Shown: in pieces, positions 45,746-53,814 of the stretch
Position numbering within the stretch: position 1 is the first letter of the stretch
Layout: the number at the start of each line of letters is the position of its first letter
Assembly (NCBI RefSeq): GCF_000614185.1
Contig: NZ_BAKM01000018.1
Location: 1-64,000 of the forward strand
Origin: Phocaeicola sartorii JCM 17136 = DSM 21941
GTDB taxonomy: Bacteria > Bacteroidota > Bacteroidia > Bacteroidales > Bacteroidaceae
Reading direction: 5' to 3'
Length of the DNA: 64,000 bases
The notes under the pieces: generated by a model
What the model saw: only the letters and a program-made list of their open reading frames with translations
Database searches by the model: none
What the model was told of the DNA's origin: nothing
Translations under genes and position numbers: made by a program

Positions 45746-46687
45746 ATGAACATACATCATATCGCCATTTGGACATTTCAGTTGGAAAGGCTAAGAGAAT
45801 TCTATATCCGTTATTTTAACGGAACGAGTAATGAAAAATATATTAATGTCCAAAAAGGGTTTGAATCTTACTTCATTTCATTTGAAAGTGGTGCTACATT
45901 AGAGCTGATGAGCAGGACTGACGTGCAAAATGTTCCGATAAAAGAAAACAGACTGGGATTGACTCATCTAGCTTTTTCTTTTGAAAACCAAGAAGCTGTT
46001 TTATCATTGACGGAACTACTACGTGCTGAAGGATACCATATCGTAAGTGAACCTCGCATTTCCGGAGATGGTTATTTTGAAAGTGTGGTACTAGATCCAG
46101 ACGGGAACCGGATAGAGTGTGTTTATAAAAAAGAGCAGGAAAACACCCCTGTGAAAAACCATGTAATAGAAACGGACCGACTTATTTTACGTCCTTTTAC
46201 AGAAAATGATACGGAAGCAGTCTTTAACTGTTGCCGAAATCCTAACCTAGGAAATAATGCTGGATGGAAGCCTCATGACACACCGGAGGAATCTTTGAAA
46301 ATTCTTCAAACAATATTTATACCACAAAAAGACACATGGGCCATCACCAGACAGGAAGACCAGCTTCTGATAGGAGCTATAGGAATTCTGCCAGACCCTA
46401 AAAGAGAGAATTCAAATGCCGGAATGATCGGTTACTGGCTAGACGAAGCCCAGTGGGGAAAAGGATATATGTCTGAAGCCGTCTCTGCTGTTTTGGACTA
46501 TGGTTTCAACAAGCTGGGATTAACCTTGATCAGTGCGAACTGTTATCCTCAAAACAAACGTTCACAACGTGTTTTGGAGAAAATGGGATTTGCATACGAA
46601 GGCATTCTCCATCAGCCGAAGCAAGCTATGACGGCAAAATATAATGATCATCAGTGTTATTATTTAGAAAAAAACAATCTGAAATAA
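45746..46687 (+). CDS. VOC (glyoxalase-like) - GNAT fusion protein
   Basis: 313 residues in two domains. Residues ~1-128 are a VOC/glyoxalase-type domain (IHHIAIWTFQLERLREFY, LTHLAFSFEN, VVLDPDGNRIECVY with a metal-ligand His/Glu pattern). Residues ~138-305 are a RimJ/RimL-type GNAT (IETDRLILRPFTENDTEAVF; GYWLDEAQWGKGYMSEAV; SQRVLEKMGFAYEGILH). A fusion of these two small-molecule-modifying folds suggests detoxification or resistance, but no substrate is known. Frame is continuous across the junction and the linker is short, so it is not an artefact of missing stops. Confidence 0.82.
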   Translation: MNIHHIAIWTFQLERLREFYIRYFNGTSNEKYINVQKGFESYFISFESGATLELMSRTDVQNVPIKENRLGLTHLAFSFENQEAVLSLTELLRAEGYHIVSEPRISGDGYFESVVLDPDGNRIECVYKKEQENTPVKNHVIETDRLILRPFTENDTEAVFNCCRNPNLGNNAGWKPHDTPEESLKILQTIFIPQKDTWAITRQEDQLLIGAIGILPDPKRENSNAGMIGYWLDEAQWGKGYMSEAVSAVLDYGFNKLGLTLISANCYPQNKRSQRVLEKMGFAYEGILHQPKQAMTAKYNDHQCYYLEKNNLK

Positions 46688-46775
46688 ATTTCTTAATCTT
46701 GTTAATCCTCAACTTCTCCGGAAGGATATATATACGTGCCTAAGGAACACTCTTTCAGAGGTAAAGCAATCGTTC

Positions 46776-46799
46776 TTGGACAAATGTCTTTTTGTCCAA
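46776..46799. terminator. Terminator hairpin between convergent VOC-GNAT and MaoC genes
   Basis: TTGGACAAA (46776-46784) pairs perfectly with TTTGTCCAA (46791-46799), a 9-bp stem with a 6-nt loop. It can serve the convergent genes on either side. Confidence 0.6.
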
Positions 46800-46846
46800 A
46801 AACGATAAAATATACCTGATTCTCCTTCAGACATTATTTGAAAAAA

Positions 46847-47311
46847 TCAATTGAAATAATACAGGAAGACAGCGATACCCTCAAGCGCCTTTTTCGGCTG
46901 GTCTTTAATTTCAATCGTAAACTTAATTTCGGCTTTGGCCACACCACGCAAATTCTGTAAAGAATGAAGGCTTGCTACCATACGGATACTCTGACCAGCC
47001 AGAACTGCCTGTCCGAATTTCATCTTGTCCATACCATAGTTAATCATCATTTTCAGATTATTCACTTCTATGATCTGGTTCCACATATGTGGAAGCAACG
47101 AAAGAGTCAAGTAGCCATGCACAATAGTGCTATGATAGGGACTTTCCACTTTAGCACGTTCTGTATCTACATGAATCCATTGATGATCCAAGGTGGCATC
47201 TGCAAAAAGATTAATCCGGTCTTGCGATACTTCCACATAGTCAGAAATACCAATCTGTCGTCCTAGCAGTTTCTCAAAATCCTCGTACGAATTAACAATA
47301 ACTTTATCCAT
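46847..47311 (-). CDS. MaoC-family (R)-specific enoyl hydratase
   Basis: 154 residues of a single hotdog fold. The hydratase motif region reads FADATLDHQWIHVDTERAK, with the conserved Asp and His, followed by the typical STIVHGYLTLSLLP. It hydrates 2-enoyl-CoA/ACP or related thioesters in the cytosol. Divergent from the YgbA-like gene and convergent with the VOC-GNAT gene. Confidence 0.88.
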   Translation of the reverse strand: MDKVIVNSYEDFEKLLGRQIGISDYVEVSQDRINLFADATLDHQWIHVDTERAKVESPYHSTIVHGYLTLSLLPHMWNQIIEVNNLKMMINYGMDKMKFGQAVLAGQSIRMVASLHSLQNLRGVAKAEIKFTIEIKDQPKKALEGIAVFLYYFN

Positions 47312-47370
47312 TATCTCTTTATTTTAAAGGTTATACACTAATTGGATACAAAAATAAGAAAAAATAGTCC

Positions 47371-47378
47371 TATATTTG
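47371..47378 (+). promoter_or_regulatory. -7 box of the YgbA-like gene
   Basis: TATATTTG matches TAnnTTTG exactly. The TTG at 47376 that opens the longest frame lies within it, so ATG 47409 is taken as the start, with a leader of about 24 nt. Confidence 0.6.
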
Positions 47379-47408
47379 TACCCTATTCGCACAAAAGCTT
47401 CATTACAG

Positions 47409-47702
47409 ATGAGAATTATTGAAAGAGAACAACGTACCGCAGAACAAATGATCCGAATTTATTGTCGGTACAAGGAAGGCAATAAAGAGCTTTGCCCAGC
47501 CTGCCAGGAGTTATTGCAATACGCACATAACAGATTAGAGCACTGTACATTCGGTGAACAAAAAAAGACCTGCCGCAACTGTCCCATACATTGTTATAAA
47601 CCAGAAATGAAGAAACGAATGCGAGCAGTAATGCGGTACGCCGGTCCACGAATGATCTTTTTTCATCCCCTAGCAGCTATCAGACATTTCATGCATAAAT
47701 AA
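47409..47702 (+). CDS. YgbA-family, nitrous-oxide-stimulated promoter protein
   Basis: 97 residues from ATG 47409. Conserved Cys positions (CPACQELLQYA, CTFGEQKKTCRNCPIHCY) and the following MRAVMRYAGPRMIFFHP mark the small YgbA_NO family, associated with nitrosative stress in enterobacteria. The Cys set suggests a metal or iron-sulfur site. Small and cytosolic; its role in Bacteroides is not established. Confidence 0.78.
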   Translation: MRIIEREQRTAEQMIRIYCRYKEGNKELCPACQELLQYAHNRLEHCTFGEQKKTCRNCPIHCYKPEMKKRMRAVMRYAGPRMIFFHPLAAIRHFMHK

Positions 47703-47707
47703 CCAGG

Positions 47708-47821
47708 ATGGACTGAGCACAATTTTACGAGGAAGCATATAGCATTATAAAAGCAATTCCTTACGATAACGTTTCTACTTACGGAGAAATAGATATCAGC
47801 CCCACAAGTGCAACGTGGTAA
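47708..47821 (+). pseudogene. Remnant of an MGMT/alkyltransferase-like gene
   Basis: Reading from ATG 47708: MD-stop-AQFYEEAYSIIKAIPYDNV, then STYGEIDISPTSATW and a stop at 47819. This matches the N-terminus of DNA-alkyl-guanine transferase-like proteins (x-I-P-x-G-x-V-x-T-Y-G-x-I). The internal TGA at 47714 and the early end before any PCHR active site show decay. It lies just behind the YgbA-like gene. Confidence 0.6.
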
Positions 47822-47849
47822 TAATCGCTCACTAACAAAATATTCATCA

Positions 47850-48379
47850 CTATCTATTTTTGTATTTACAGAAAAGTTCTCTCAAAGTATGAACCAATAT
47901 CCGATAGCCAGCCCCATTCAGGTGCAAATCATCAATAGTCAAATCTGGATTCAATCTATCATTCAATAAAATTTGTCGAACACATCCAAATATACAACAT
48001 TGGTTTCCTCTTCTATCTTCTTTCTGATCTTCTCATTCAGTAAAGCTATAAAACGGTTCACAGCTGTGCTATCCATAAAATCATTACGTGGGAAAATACA
48101 AAACAAATAAGTACCACGAGAAAGAATGGCACTAACCGCCTTCACATACCTTTCCACATAAACATCCATGTTTTCTGTATTCAGATGATAGATATCATTG
48201 GTTCCAAACTGAATAACCACATAACTATCCGAAACATCTTCATGAAACCTCTCCACATAATCCAGCCCTTCCCCCGGAACACCATAATTGCGACATTCCC
48301 ATTGGGGGAAATAAGACTCAAGCGGCCAATAAGCAATGTGGCTATTTCCTATAAATGCAAATTTAGTTTTTCCTTCCAT
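47850..48379 (-). pseudogene. SGNH/GDSL-family hydrolase, frame broken once
   Basis: N-terminal block I is FIGNSHIAYW (nucleophile Ser), then YVVIQFGTNDIYHLN (blocks with the Gly and Asn oxyanion residues). The first frame ends at 47963 after VFDKFY. The adjacent frame continues LLNDRLNPDLTIDDLHLNG, supplying the block-V Asp-x-x-His pair (DLH), and reaches a stop at 47850. One T lost in AAATTTTA near 47968-47974 explains the split; restored length is about 176 residues. As read, the protein would lack its catalytic Asp-His. It probably acts on esterified sugars or lipids. Confidence 0.78.
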
Positions 48380-48381
48380 AC

Positions 48382-48588
48382 CTACCTCCTCACCAGTCTT
48401 TTAGGAGAACCGCTCCATGAGCACCCCAAACAATAGACTATAGTTAAATCAAACCCCTCCATATCCTCCTCCGGATTCCTCGGTATCACTCTCCCCTCAT
48501 CCGATACATAAACCAACAGTCTCTCTTCCCTCCCGTTTTTAACGTATAATCCTGCAATTTTACATTGCGGACACAACAATTTTCCCAT
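48382..48588 (-). CDS. Small zinc-ribbon-like hypothetical protein
   Basis: About 68 residues from ATG 48588. CPQC near the start and CLGC near the end can form a four-Cys zinc ribbon. The frame opens further to 48630, but MGKLLCPQCK is the natural start. No family is recognised. It is 2 bp from the SGNH hydrolase gene and probably co-transcribed with it. Confidence 0.6.
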   Translation of the reverse strand: MGKLLCPQCKIAGLYVKNGREERLLVYVSDEGRVIPRNPEEDMEGFDLTIVYCLGCSWSGSPKRLVRR

Positions 48589-48731
48589 ATCTGTATTCCT
48601 TTTTATCCAAAACAACAAATAAACATCCAATATTGCTTATAACTCATCAACAAAAGTAGGAAAAAAAATCAGATACATAGCATCTGTCATCAATTTGCAC
48701 CACATAAAAAGATTTTTGAAAAGAAAATGCC

Positions 48732-48739
48732 TATCTTTG
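48732..48739 (+). promoter_or_regulatory. -7 box of the helicase-associated gene
   Basis: TATCTTTG matches TAnnTTTG, 37 bp before ATG 48776. It lies after the alternative start at 48695, which supports the shorter reading frame. Confidence 0.55.
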
Positions 48740-48775
48740 TCCGAGAATATAAAACCGCAAAATAAAAGAGTAGCT

Positions 48776-50677
48776 ATGGAAATAAAATCCGATAGAAAAA
48801 AAGATTATATTACAAGATCTGATCACAAGGAACAAATAATGAAATACCTATCATGGAAAGTCAAACCTTTTGTTCTCTACCATGAAAGCTTTGAAACAAG
48901 CCGAGTACTTAGTTTTCCTCCGAAAGAGGTGGAAACCATTTTAAAAGAACTGGAAGAGGAAAACAAAATATTCCCATTACCAGCAGAAAGTTCACGAGAC
49001 AGACACTATATATTGAAAGCCGACATCCAGCTACAACTTCTCATGGATATAAAGAAAAGTCCTCAGAAACCGGCTTTCATCACTTCTCCCAGCTATTCTT
49101 CTCCAAACAATTGGAGAAAAGAAGAGTGGATCACCGCCATTCAAAACTTTGTACTAGGGAAAAGAATGAAAGATCAAATCCCTGCTTATGCTGAATCCGG
49201 ACCGATACGCTACATATTAATGTCTATGCCGTCCTTTCCCGAATGGATGCCTTTTTTTCAAAATATCCCCATACATATCATCGATACTCTTTTCCATGAA
49301 TACAAATATGTATGGACATCAGGACTGCTTAAACCTGACATCACCTGTCTGACAAACGGATACTTTGAAAATAAGGAAATAGCACCAACAATCCGGGAAA
49401 AATATAAATTGGAGTTCGCTTTTTACCAATATATCCTACCCGGACGCATCAACGAAATTCCTCATAAGATTGCCGCTGATATACCCGAAGGCATGTGTCA
49501 CCATGCCATTTACCATCAATATAGAGGTGATTTCAGCGAAGCCCTTGATCTCTATTCTCAATCGTTGAAAGGAATGAATGCAAAAAGCTTTGACAACGCG
49601 TTGATCAATCTCTTCTATATCATCGCCTTGCTAAACGACTCCACCATCGAGTCAAAAAGAACATTACGAATGCTATTTATAAAAGGTTATCTTCCATCAG
49701 AAATGATACCCGCCCAACTGCTTGCCCTCTATGCTTTAAATGAAAATATAGAACCGGTCATAAAACATATTCTCTATAGTTACGACAATTATCCACCGTT
49801 AATCAAAGTTCTGATCATGCTCATAACACGCCATTATCGGCTTCAAAAAAGAATAAAGCTGAATATCAGTGATGATAAGATACAACAGTTCATTGATGCA
49901 AACCATCTCAAATTATTACAACTGGAATGTTCTCAAGATTTCGCTCCCTACATTGAAAAAGCAAACGAGCTGATTCAAGAAACAGGTTTTTCCCCTCTAC
50001 TCCCTCCTTATCAAAAAACAGACGAGTGGGAAAGGGTTCTTGCATTGCTCTTGGATAAATCCAAAGAGCTTCCATCCAAAAATAATGATAAAAAAGGAAA
50101 AGCCGACTCACAAAGCCGGATTATCTACCGTATAGACCAACGCAACAACATTAATCCATACCTGCAAAAATCAAAGGACGGCATTATTTGGAGCAAAGGC
50201 CGCATCATTTCACTTACCACCTTTCAGCAAGGTATGTCCGAAATGAATGAAACAGATCATGCATTGACCCTATGCATCAAAACCCTTTCCAGCGACTGGG
50301 AAGAAAAAAGCCGTATGCGCTTTCATAGCCCCAAATCCATCATGCAACTGGCAGGATATCCTTTGGTGTTCTCGGCCGAAAAACCCGAAAGACAAATTAC
50401 AATCCGAAAAGAAGAACCACAAATAACCGTCACAAAAACAAGCAACGGTTTTAAAGTAAAAAGCAATATAGACACGGACAAAATAGAAGGAAACTATATG
50501 ATAAAAAGAGAGACAGAGACGCTTATAAAAATAATAGAGTTCTGCAATTTCCAACGTGACACCATCCTAAGCTTAAACCGCGTGTCTGTCTTCCCGTTAC
50601 AAGCTGAGGAACAGTTAACTGAAGTGTTACAGGAATTAAACAAAAACTTTATCATCCATTCCGACTTGCCCGTATAA
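48776..50677 (+). CDS. Large uncharacterised protein resembling the N-terminal part of a SNF2-type helicase; probably truncated
   Basis: 633 residues from ATG 48776. No catalytic domain is recognised. The end region (GRIISLTTFQQGMSEMNETDHALTL; EEQLTEVLQELNKNFIIHSDL) resembles the segment that precedes the ATPase core in large Bacteroides SNF2-type helicases. No SNF2 motifs follow; the frame stops at 50677 and the pseudouridine synthase gene starts at 50726. The protein is helical with several TPR-like stretches (HQYRGDFSEALDLYSQSLKG). It may be a stand-alone paralogue or a gene that has lost its helicase half. Confidence 0.5.
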   Translation: MEIKSDRKKDYITRSDHKEQIMKYLSWKVKPFVLYHESFETSRVLSFPPKEVETILKELEEENKIFPLPAESSRDRHYILKADIQLQLLMDIKKSPQKPAFITSPSYSSPNNWRKEEWITAIQNFVLGKRMKDQIPAYAESGPIRYILMSMPSFPEWMPFFQNIPIHIIDTLFHEYKYVWTSGLLKPDITCLTNGYFENKEIAPTIREKYKLEFAFYQYILPGRINEIPHKIAADIPEGMCHHAIYHQYRGDFSEALDLYSQSLKGMNAKSFDNALINLFYIIALLNDSTIESKRTLRMLFIKGYLPSEMIPAQLLALYALNENIEPVIKHILYSYDNYPPLIKVLIMLITRHYRLQKRIKLNISDDKIQQFIDANHLKLLQLECSQDFAPYIEKANELIQETGFSPLLPPYQKTDEWERVLALLLDKSKELPSKNNDKKGKADSQSRIIYRIDQRNNINPYLQKSKDGIIWSKGRIISLTTFQQGMSEMNETDHALTLCIKTLSSDWEEKSRMRFHSPKSIMQLAGYPLVFSAEKPERQITIRKEEPQITVTKTSNGFKVKSNIDTDKIEGNYMIKRETETLIKIIEFCNFQRDTILSLNRVSVFPLQAEEQLTEVLQELNKNFIIHSDLPV

Positions 50678-50725
50678 GAGCCTCAAAAGGAGAACGAATC
50701 ATTGTCAACTATATTAAAACGAAAT

Positions 50726-52348
50726 ATGCTACATTTTTTTAAGAATTCCATAGCCGCTATAAAGTTACCCGATAAGTTCACTTATCCTTTTCACTATACC
50801 CCTCATCCGCTTTGTATAATAGCGGCCGAAGAAGTACAGGCCTATCTTACAACCCAATTCCAATGGCAGGAAGAATTGCAAAAAGGAAAAATGTTCGGTG
50901 TCCTGATTGTACAAACTCCGGAAAACAGAACAGGCTATTTAGCCGCATTCTCAGGAATATTGGCCGGTAAAAATCTGCATCCTTTCTTCGTTCCACCAAT
51001 TTATGATTTGTTACAACCTCAAGGATTTTTCAAAATTGAGGAAGAACATATATCTGCCATCAATGCACATATTACACGCACACAGAACGATCCCCGTTAC
51101 CTGAACTTGCTCCGGCAAATAGAAACAGAGACAGCACAATCCCGGCAAGAATTGACAAAAACTAAAGAATTATTCAAAGCCGCTAAAGAAGCCAGAGAAA
51201 CCCGGCGCAGGACAGGAACTCCCGATGCAGAGGAACTAGCCGCAATGATACGCGAGAGCCAGTTTCAGAAAGCGGAATTAAAACGCATGGAAAGAATGTG
51301 GAAAGAAAAAATCACTTCACTGCAAGCGGAGGCTGATGCTTTCACCACAAAGATAGAAGCGATGAAAGTGGAAAGGAAAAAACGTTCTGCCACTTTGCAA
51401 CAAAAGCTATTTGAACAATTTCATATACTGAACGCCCGTGGAGAGACAAAAGATTTATGTTGTATTTTTGAACAAACTACACAAAAGTTCCCCCCTGCCG
51501 GAGCCGGTGAATGTGCGGCTCCCAAATTACTTCAATATGCCTATCAGCACCAATTAAAACCCATTGCTATGGCAGAATTCTGGTGGGGAGATTCCCCAAA
51601 GGCAGAAATAAGACATCATGGATACTACTATCCAGCATGCAAAGGAAAATGCGGTCCCATTTTGGGACACATGCTACAGGGGCTGGAGGTGGAAGAAAAT
51701 CCCTTGTTGAAAAACCATTCTCACGAAACGCCTTTGGAGATCGTATATGAGGATGATTATCTAGTCGTAGTCAACAAACCGACAGGAATGCTCTCGGTGC
51801 CCGGAAAAGGAGAAACCGACTCAGTCTATCAACATATAAAAACACTTTATCCGAATGCTACAGGCCCTCTGATAGTCCATCGCCTGGACATGGCAACTTC
51901 CGGTTTATTATTGATAGCCAAAAACAAAGAAGTACACCAGCGTCTGCAAGCACAATTCAAAAACAGGACGATAAAAAAACGATATATTGCCTTATTGGAT
52001 GGCAAAATTCCATTTAAAGAAGGAATCATAAAACTCCCTCTCCGTATGGATCCTCTTGACAGGCCCAGGCAAGTGGCAGACTATGAACATGGAAAAACCG
52101 CCATCACACAATACCAAGTTCTAAATGAACAAAACGAACGGACACTTGTCGCTTTTTATCCATTGACAGGAAGAACACACCAATTAAGAGTACATGCTGC
52201 CCATCCGGATGGATTACATTGTCCTATACGAGGAGATGAACTTTACGGACAAAAAGCAGACAGGCTTTATTTACATGCCGAAAGTCTGGAGTTTGTCCAT
52301 CCTATAACCCAAGAACTAATTTTCGTAGAAAAGAAAAGCAACTTCTGA
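50726..52348 (+). CDS. RluA-family pseudouridine synthase, long Bacteroides form
   Basis: About 540 residues from ATG 50726 (TTG 50702 is an alternative). The N-terminal ~340 residues include a coiled-coil stretch (~110-230) rich in Lys/Glu/Arg and a Cys-containing module (EWKGKCGPILG-like PACKGKCGPILGHM). The catalytic RluA domain covers about 350-530, with EDDYLVVVNKPTGMLSVPG and HRLDMATSG, whose Asp is the nucleophile, and GRTHQLRVH near the end. It isomerises uridine in rRNA or tRNA. The start lies 48 bp after the upstream gene. Confidence 0.9.
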   Translation: MLHFFKNSIAAIKLPDKFTYPFHYTPHPLCIIAAEEVQAYLTTQFQWQEELQKGKMFGVLIVQTPENRTGYLAAFSGILAGKNLHPFFVPPIYDLLQPQGFFKIEEEHISAINAHITRTQNDPRYLNLLRQIETETAQSRQELTKTKELFKAAKEARETRRRTGTPDAEELAAMIRESQFQKAELKRMERMWKEKITSLQAEADAFTTKIEAMKVERKKRSATLQQKLFEQFHILNARGETKDLCCIFEQTTQKFPPAGAGECAAPKLLQYAYQHQLKPIAMAEFWWGDSPKAEIRHHGYYYPACKGKCGPILGHMLQGLEVEENPLLKNHSHETPLEIVYEDDYLVVVNKPTGMLSVPGKGETDSVYQHIKTLYPNATGPLIVHRLDMATSGLLLIAKNKEVHQRLQAQFKNRTIKKRYIALLDGKIPFKEGIIKLPLRMDPLDRPRQVADYEHGKTAITQYQVLNEQNERTLVAFYPLTGRTHQLRVHAAHPDGLHCPIRGDELYGQKADRLYLHAESLEFVHPITQELIFVEKKSNF

Positions 52349-52372
52349 CCAGCCCTCTACTAAACTTAATTA

Positions 52373-52403
52373 CGCCTACTGTGGAATTTTTCTACAGCAG
52401 GCG
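52373..52403 (+). terminator. Terminator after the pseudouridine synthase gene
   Basis: CGCCTACTGT (52373-52382) pairs with ACAGCAGGCG (52394-52403; one mismatch), followed by a T-rich tract TTCCTTTTCC. It lies 25 bp after the stop codon. Confidence 0.6.
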
Positions 52404-52483
52404 TTCCTTTTCCACACTTTTCTTACCCACAAGACACAAGAATAAAGCACTGACTATAAGCAAGAAAGGCTATTCAGGCGCGT

Positions 52484-52500
52484 TTGGCACACTACTTGTA
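52484..52500 (+). promoter_or_regulatory. Sigma-54-like promoter upstream of the RND efflux operon
   Basis: TTGGCAC-ACTAC-TTGTA matches TTGGCAC-N5-TTGCA except for T in place of the -12 C. GG and GT are 10 bp apart. It is 41 bp before the ATG at 52541. TATTTCTG at 52499-52506 is a poor -7 alternative without correct -33 spacing. Confidence 0.35.
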
Positions 52501-52540
52501 TTTCTGCTGATGGCATCTTAAACATTAACAAAACGAAGGT

Positions 52541-53740
52541 ATGAAGCTATTTTTTACACACAGAGAGATTGCGCTGAAGAGGAAAAGGACAGCGCTTGCA
52601 GTAATAGGTATCGGACTAATTATCGGGATTTACCTGATTGTTTCCCATCGACCGGCAAAAGTACCGGAACTTCCGGTAGTTGCCATAGCACCCGCCACAC
52701 AAGACGATGTGGAAATATATGGTGAATATGTAGGACGCGTCCGTGCACAGCAATTCGTAGAGGTACGTGCCCGGGTAGAGGGATATCTGGAACAAATGCT
52801 TTTCGCTGAAGGTACATACGTCACTAAAAATCAAGTACTGTTTGTCATCAATCAAGACCAATACCGGGCTAAAGCCGACAAAGCGCGCGCCCAATTGAAA
52901 AAAGATGAGGCACAAGCACAAAAAGCGAAACGCGACTTAGAACGTATCCGTCCGCTATATGAGCAAAACGCTGCCAGCCAGTTGGACTTGGACAATGCTA
53001 CTGCCGCATACGAAACGGCAGAAGCCTCGGTAGCTATGAGCAGCGCCGACCTTGATCAGGCAGAACTGGAACTAGGTTACACGATCGTTCGTTCCCCATT
53101 GGCAGGACACATCAGTGAACGTCACGTGGATTTGGGAACATTAGTAGGTCCGGGTGGCAAATCATTGCTTGCCACCGTCGTGAAAAGTGACACCGTATTA
53201 GTGGATTTCAGTATGACAGCTCTGGATTATCTGAAAAGCAAAGAACGTAATGTAAACCTGGGTCAGAAAGACTCTACCCGCTCCTGGCAACCCAATGTTT
53301 CCATTACTTTGGCTGATAATACCATTTATCCATACAAAGGTCTGGTAGACTTTGCCGAACCGCAAGTTGACCCACGCACAGGTACATTCTCCGTACGTGC
53401 CGAAATGCCGAATCCGGAACGGATATTGCTTCCGGGACAGTTCACTAAAGTAAAACTATTATTGGATGTCAGAGAGAAAGCTACGGTAGTCCCGCTAAAG
53501 TCCGTTATCATAGAAAAAGGCGGTGCCTATATTTATGTAATGCGCAAAGATTCTACCGCCGAGAGACGTTTCATTGAATTAGGACCTGAATTCCAGAATC
53601 AAGTAGTGGTGGAAAGAGGCCTGGCCCCCGGAGAAGACATTGTCATAGAAGGATACCACAAGCTAAACCCTGGCATGAAAGTGAAAGTAAGTCCTGCCGT
53701 AGAGAACAAAAAAACGGAGGAAGAAGATACGATCAGATAG
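52541..53740 (+). CDS. RND efflux periplasmic adaptor (MFP) subunit
   Basis: 399 residues. An N-terminal membrane anchor (residues ~21-40, LAVIGIGLIIGIYLIVSH) has no lipobox Cys. The lipoyl/barrel-sandwich halves flank a coiled-coil hairpin (about 95-165): VGRVRAQQFVEVRARVEGYL first, then LGYTIVRSPLAGHISERHV. The beta-barrel and membrane-proximal domains follow (PQVDPRTGTFSVRAEMPNP). It bridges the inner-membrane pump with the outer-membrane channel encoded next. First gene of the mfp-rnd-omf operon. Confidence 0.93.
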   Translation: MKLFFTHREIALKRKRTALAVIGIGLIIGIYLIVSHRPAKVPELPVVAIAPATQDDVEIYGEYVGRVRAQQFVEVRARVEGYLEQMLFAEGTYVTKNQVLFVINQDQYRAKADKARAQLKKDEAQAQKAKRDLERIRPLYEQNAASQLDLDNATAAYETAEASVAMSSADLDQAELELGYTIVRSPLAGHISERHVDLGTLVGPGGKSLLATVVKSDTVLVDFSMTALDYLKSKERNVNLGQKDSTRSWQPNVSITLADNTIYPYKGLVDFAEPQVDPRTGTFSVRAEMPNPERILLPGQFTKVKLLLDVREKATVVPLKSVIIEKGGAYIYVMRKDSTAERRFIELGPEFQNQVVVERGLAPGEDIVIEGYHKLNPGMKVKVSPAVENKKTEEEDTIR

Positions 53741-53814
53741 TTTCTCACTCCCGAATACGAAGCAGTCCATCCCTACAGAGGGAAAGTTTACGCATTTAAA
53801 AAACAACAGGCATT

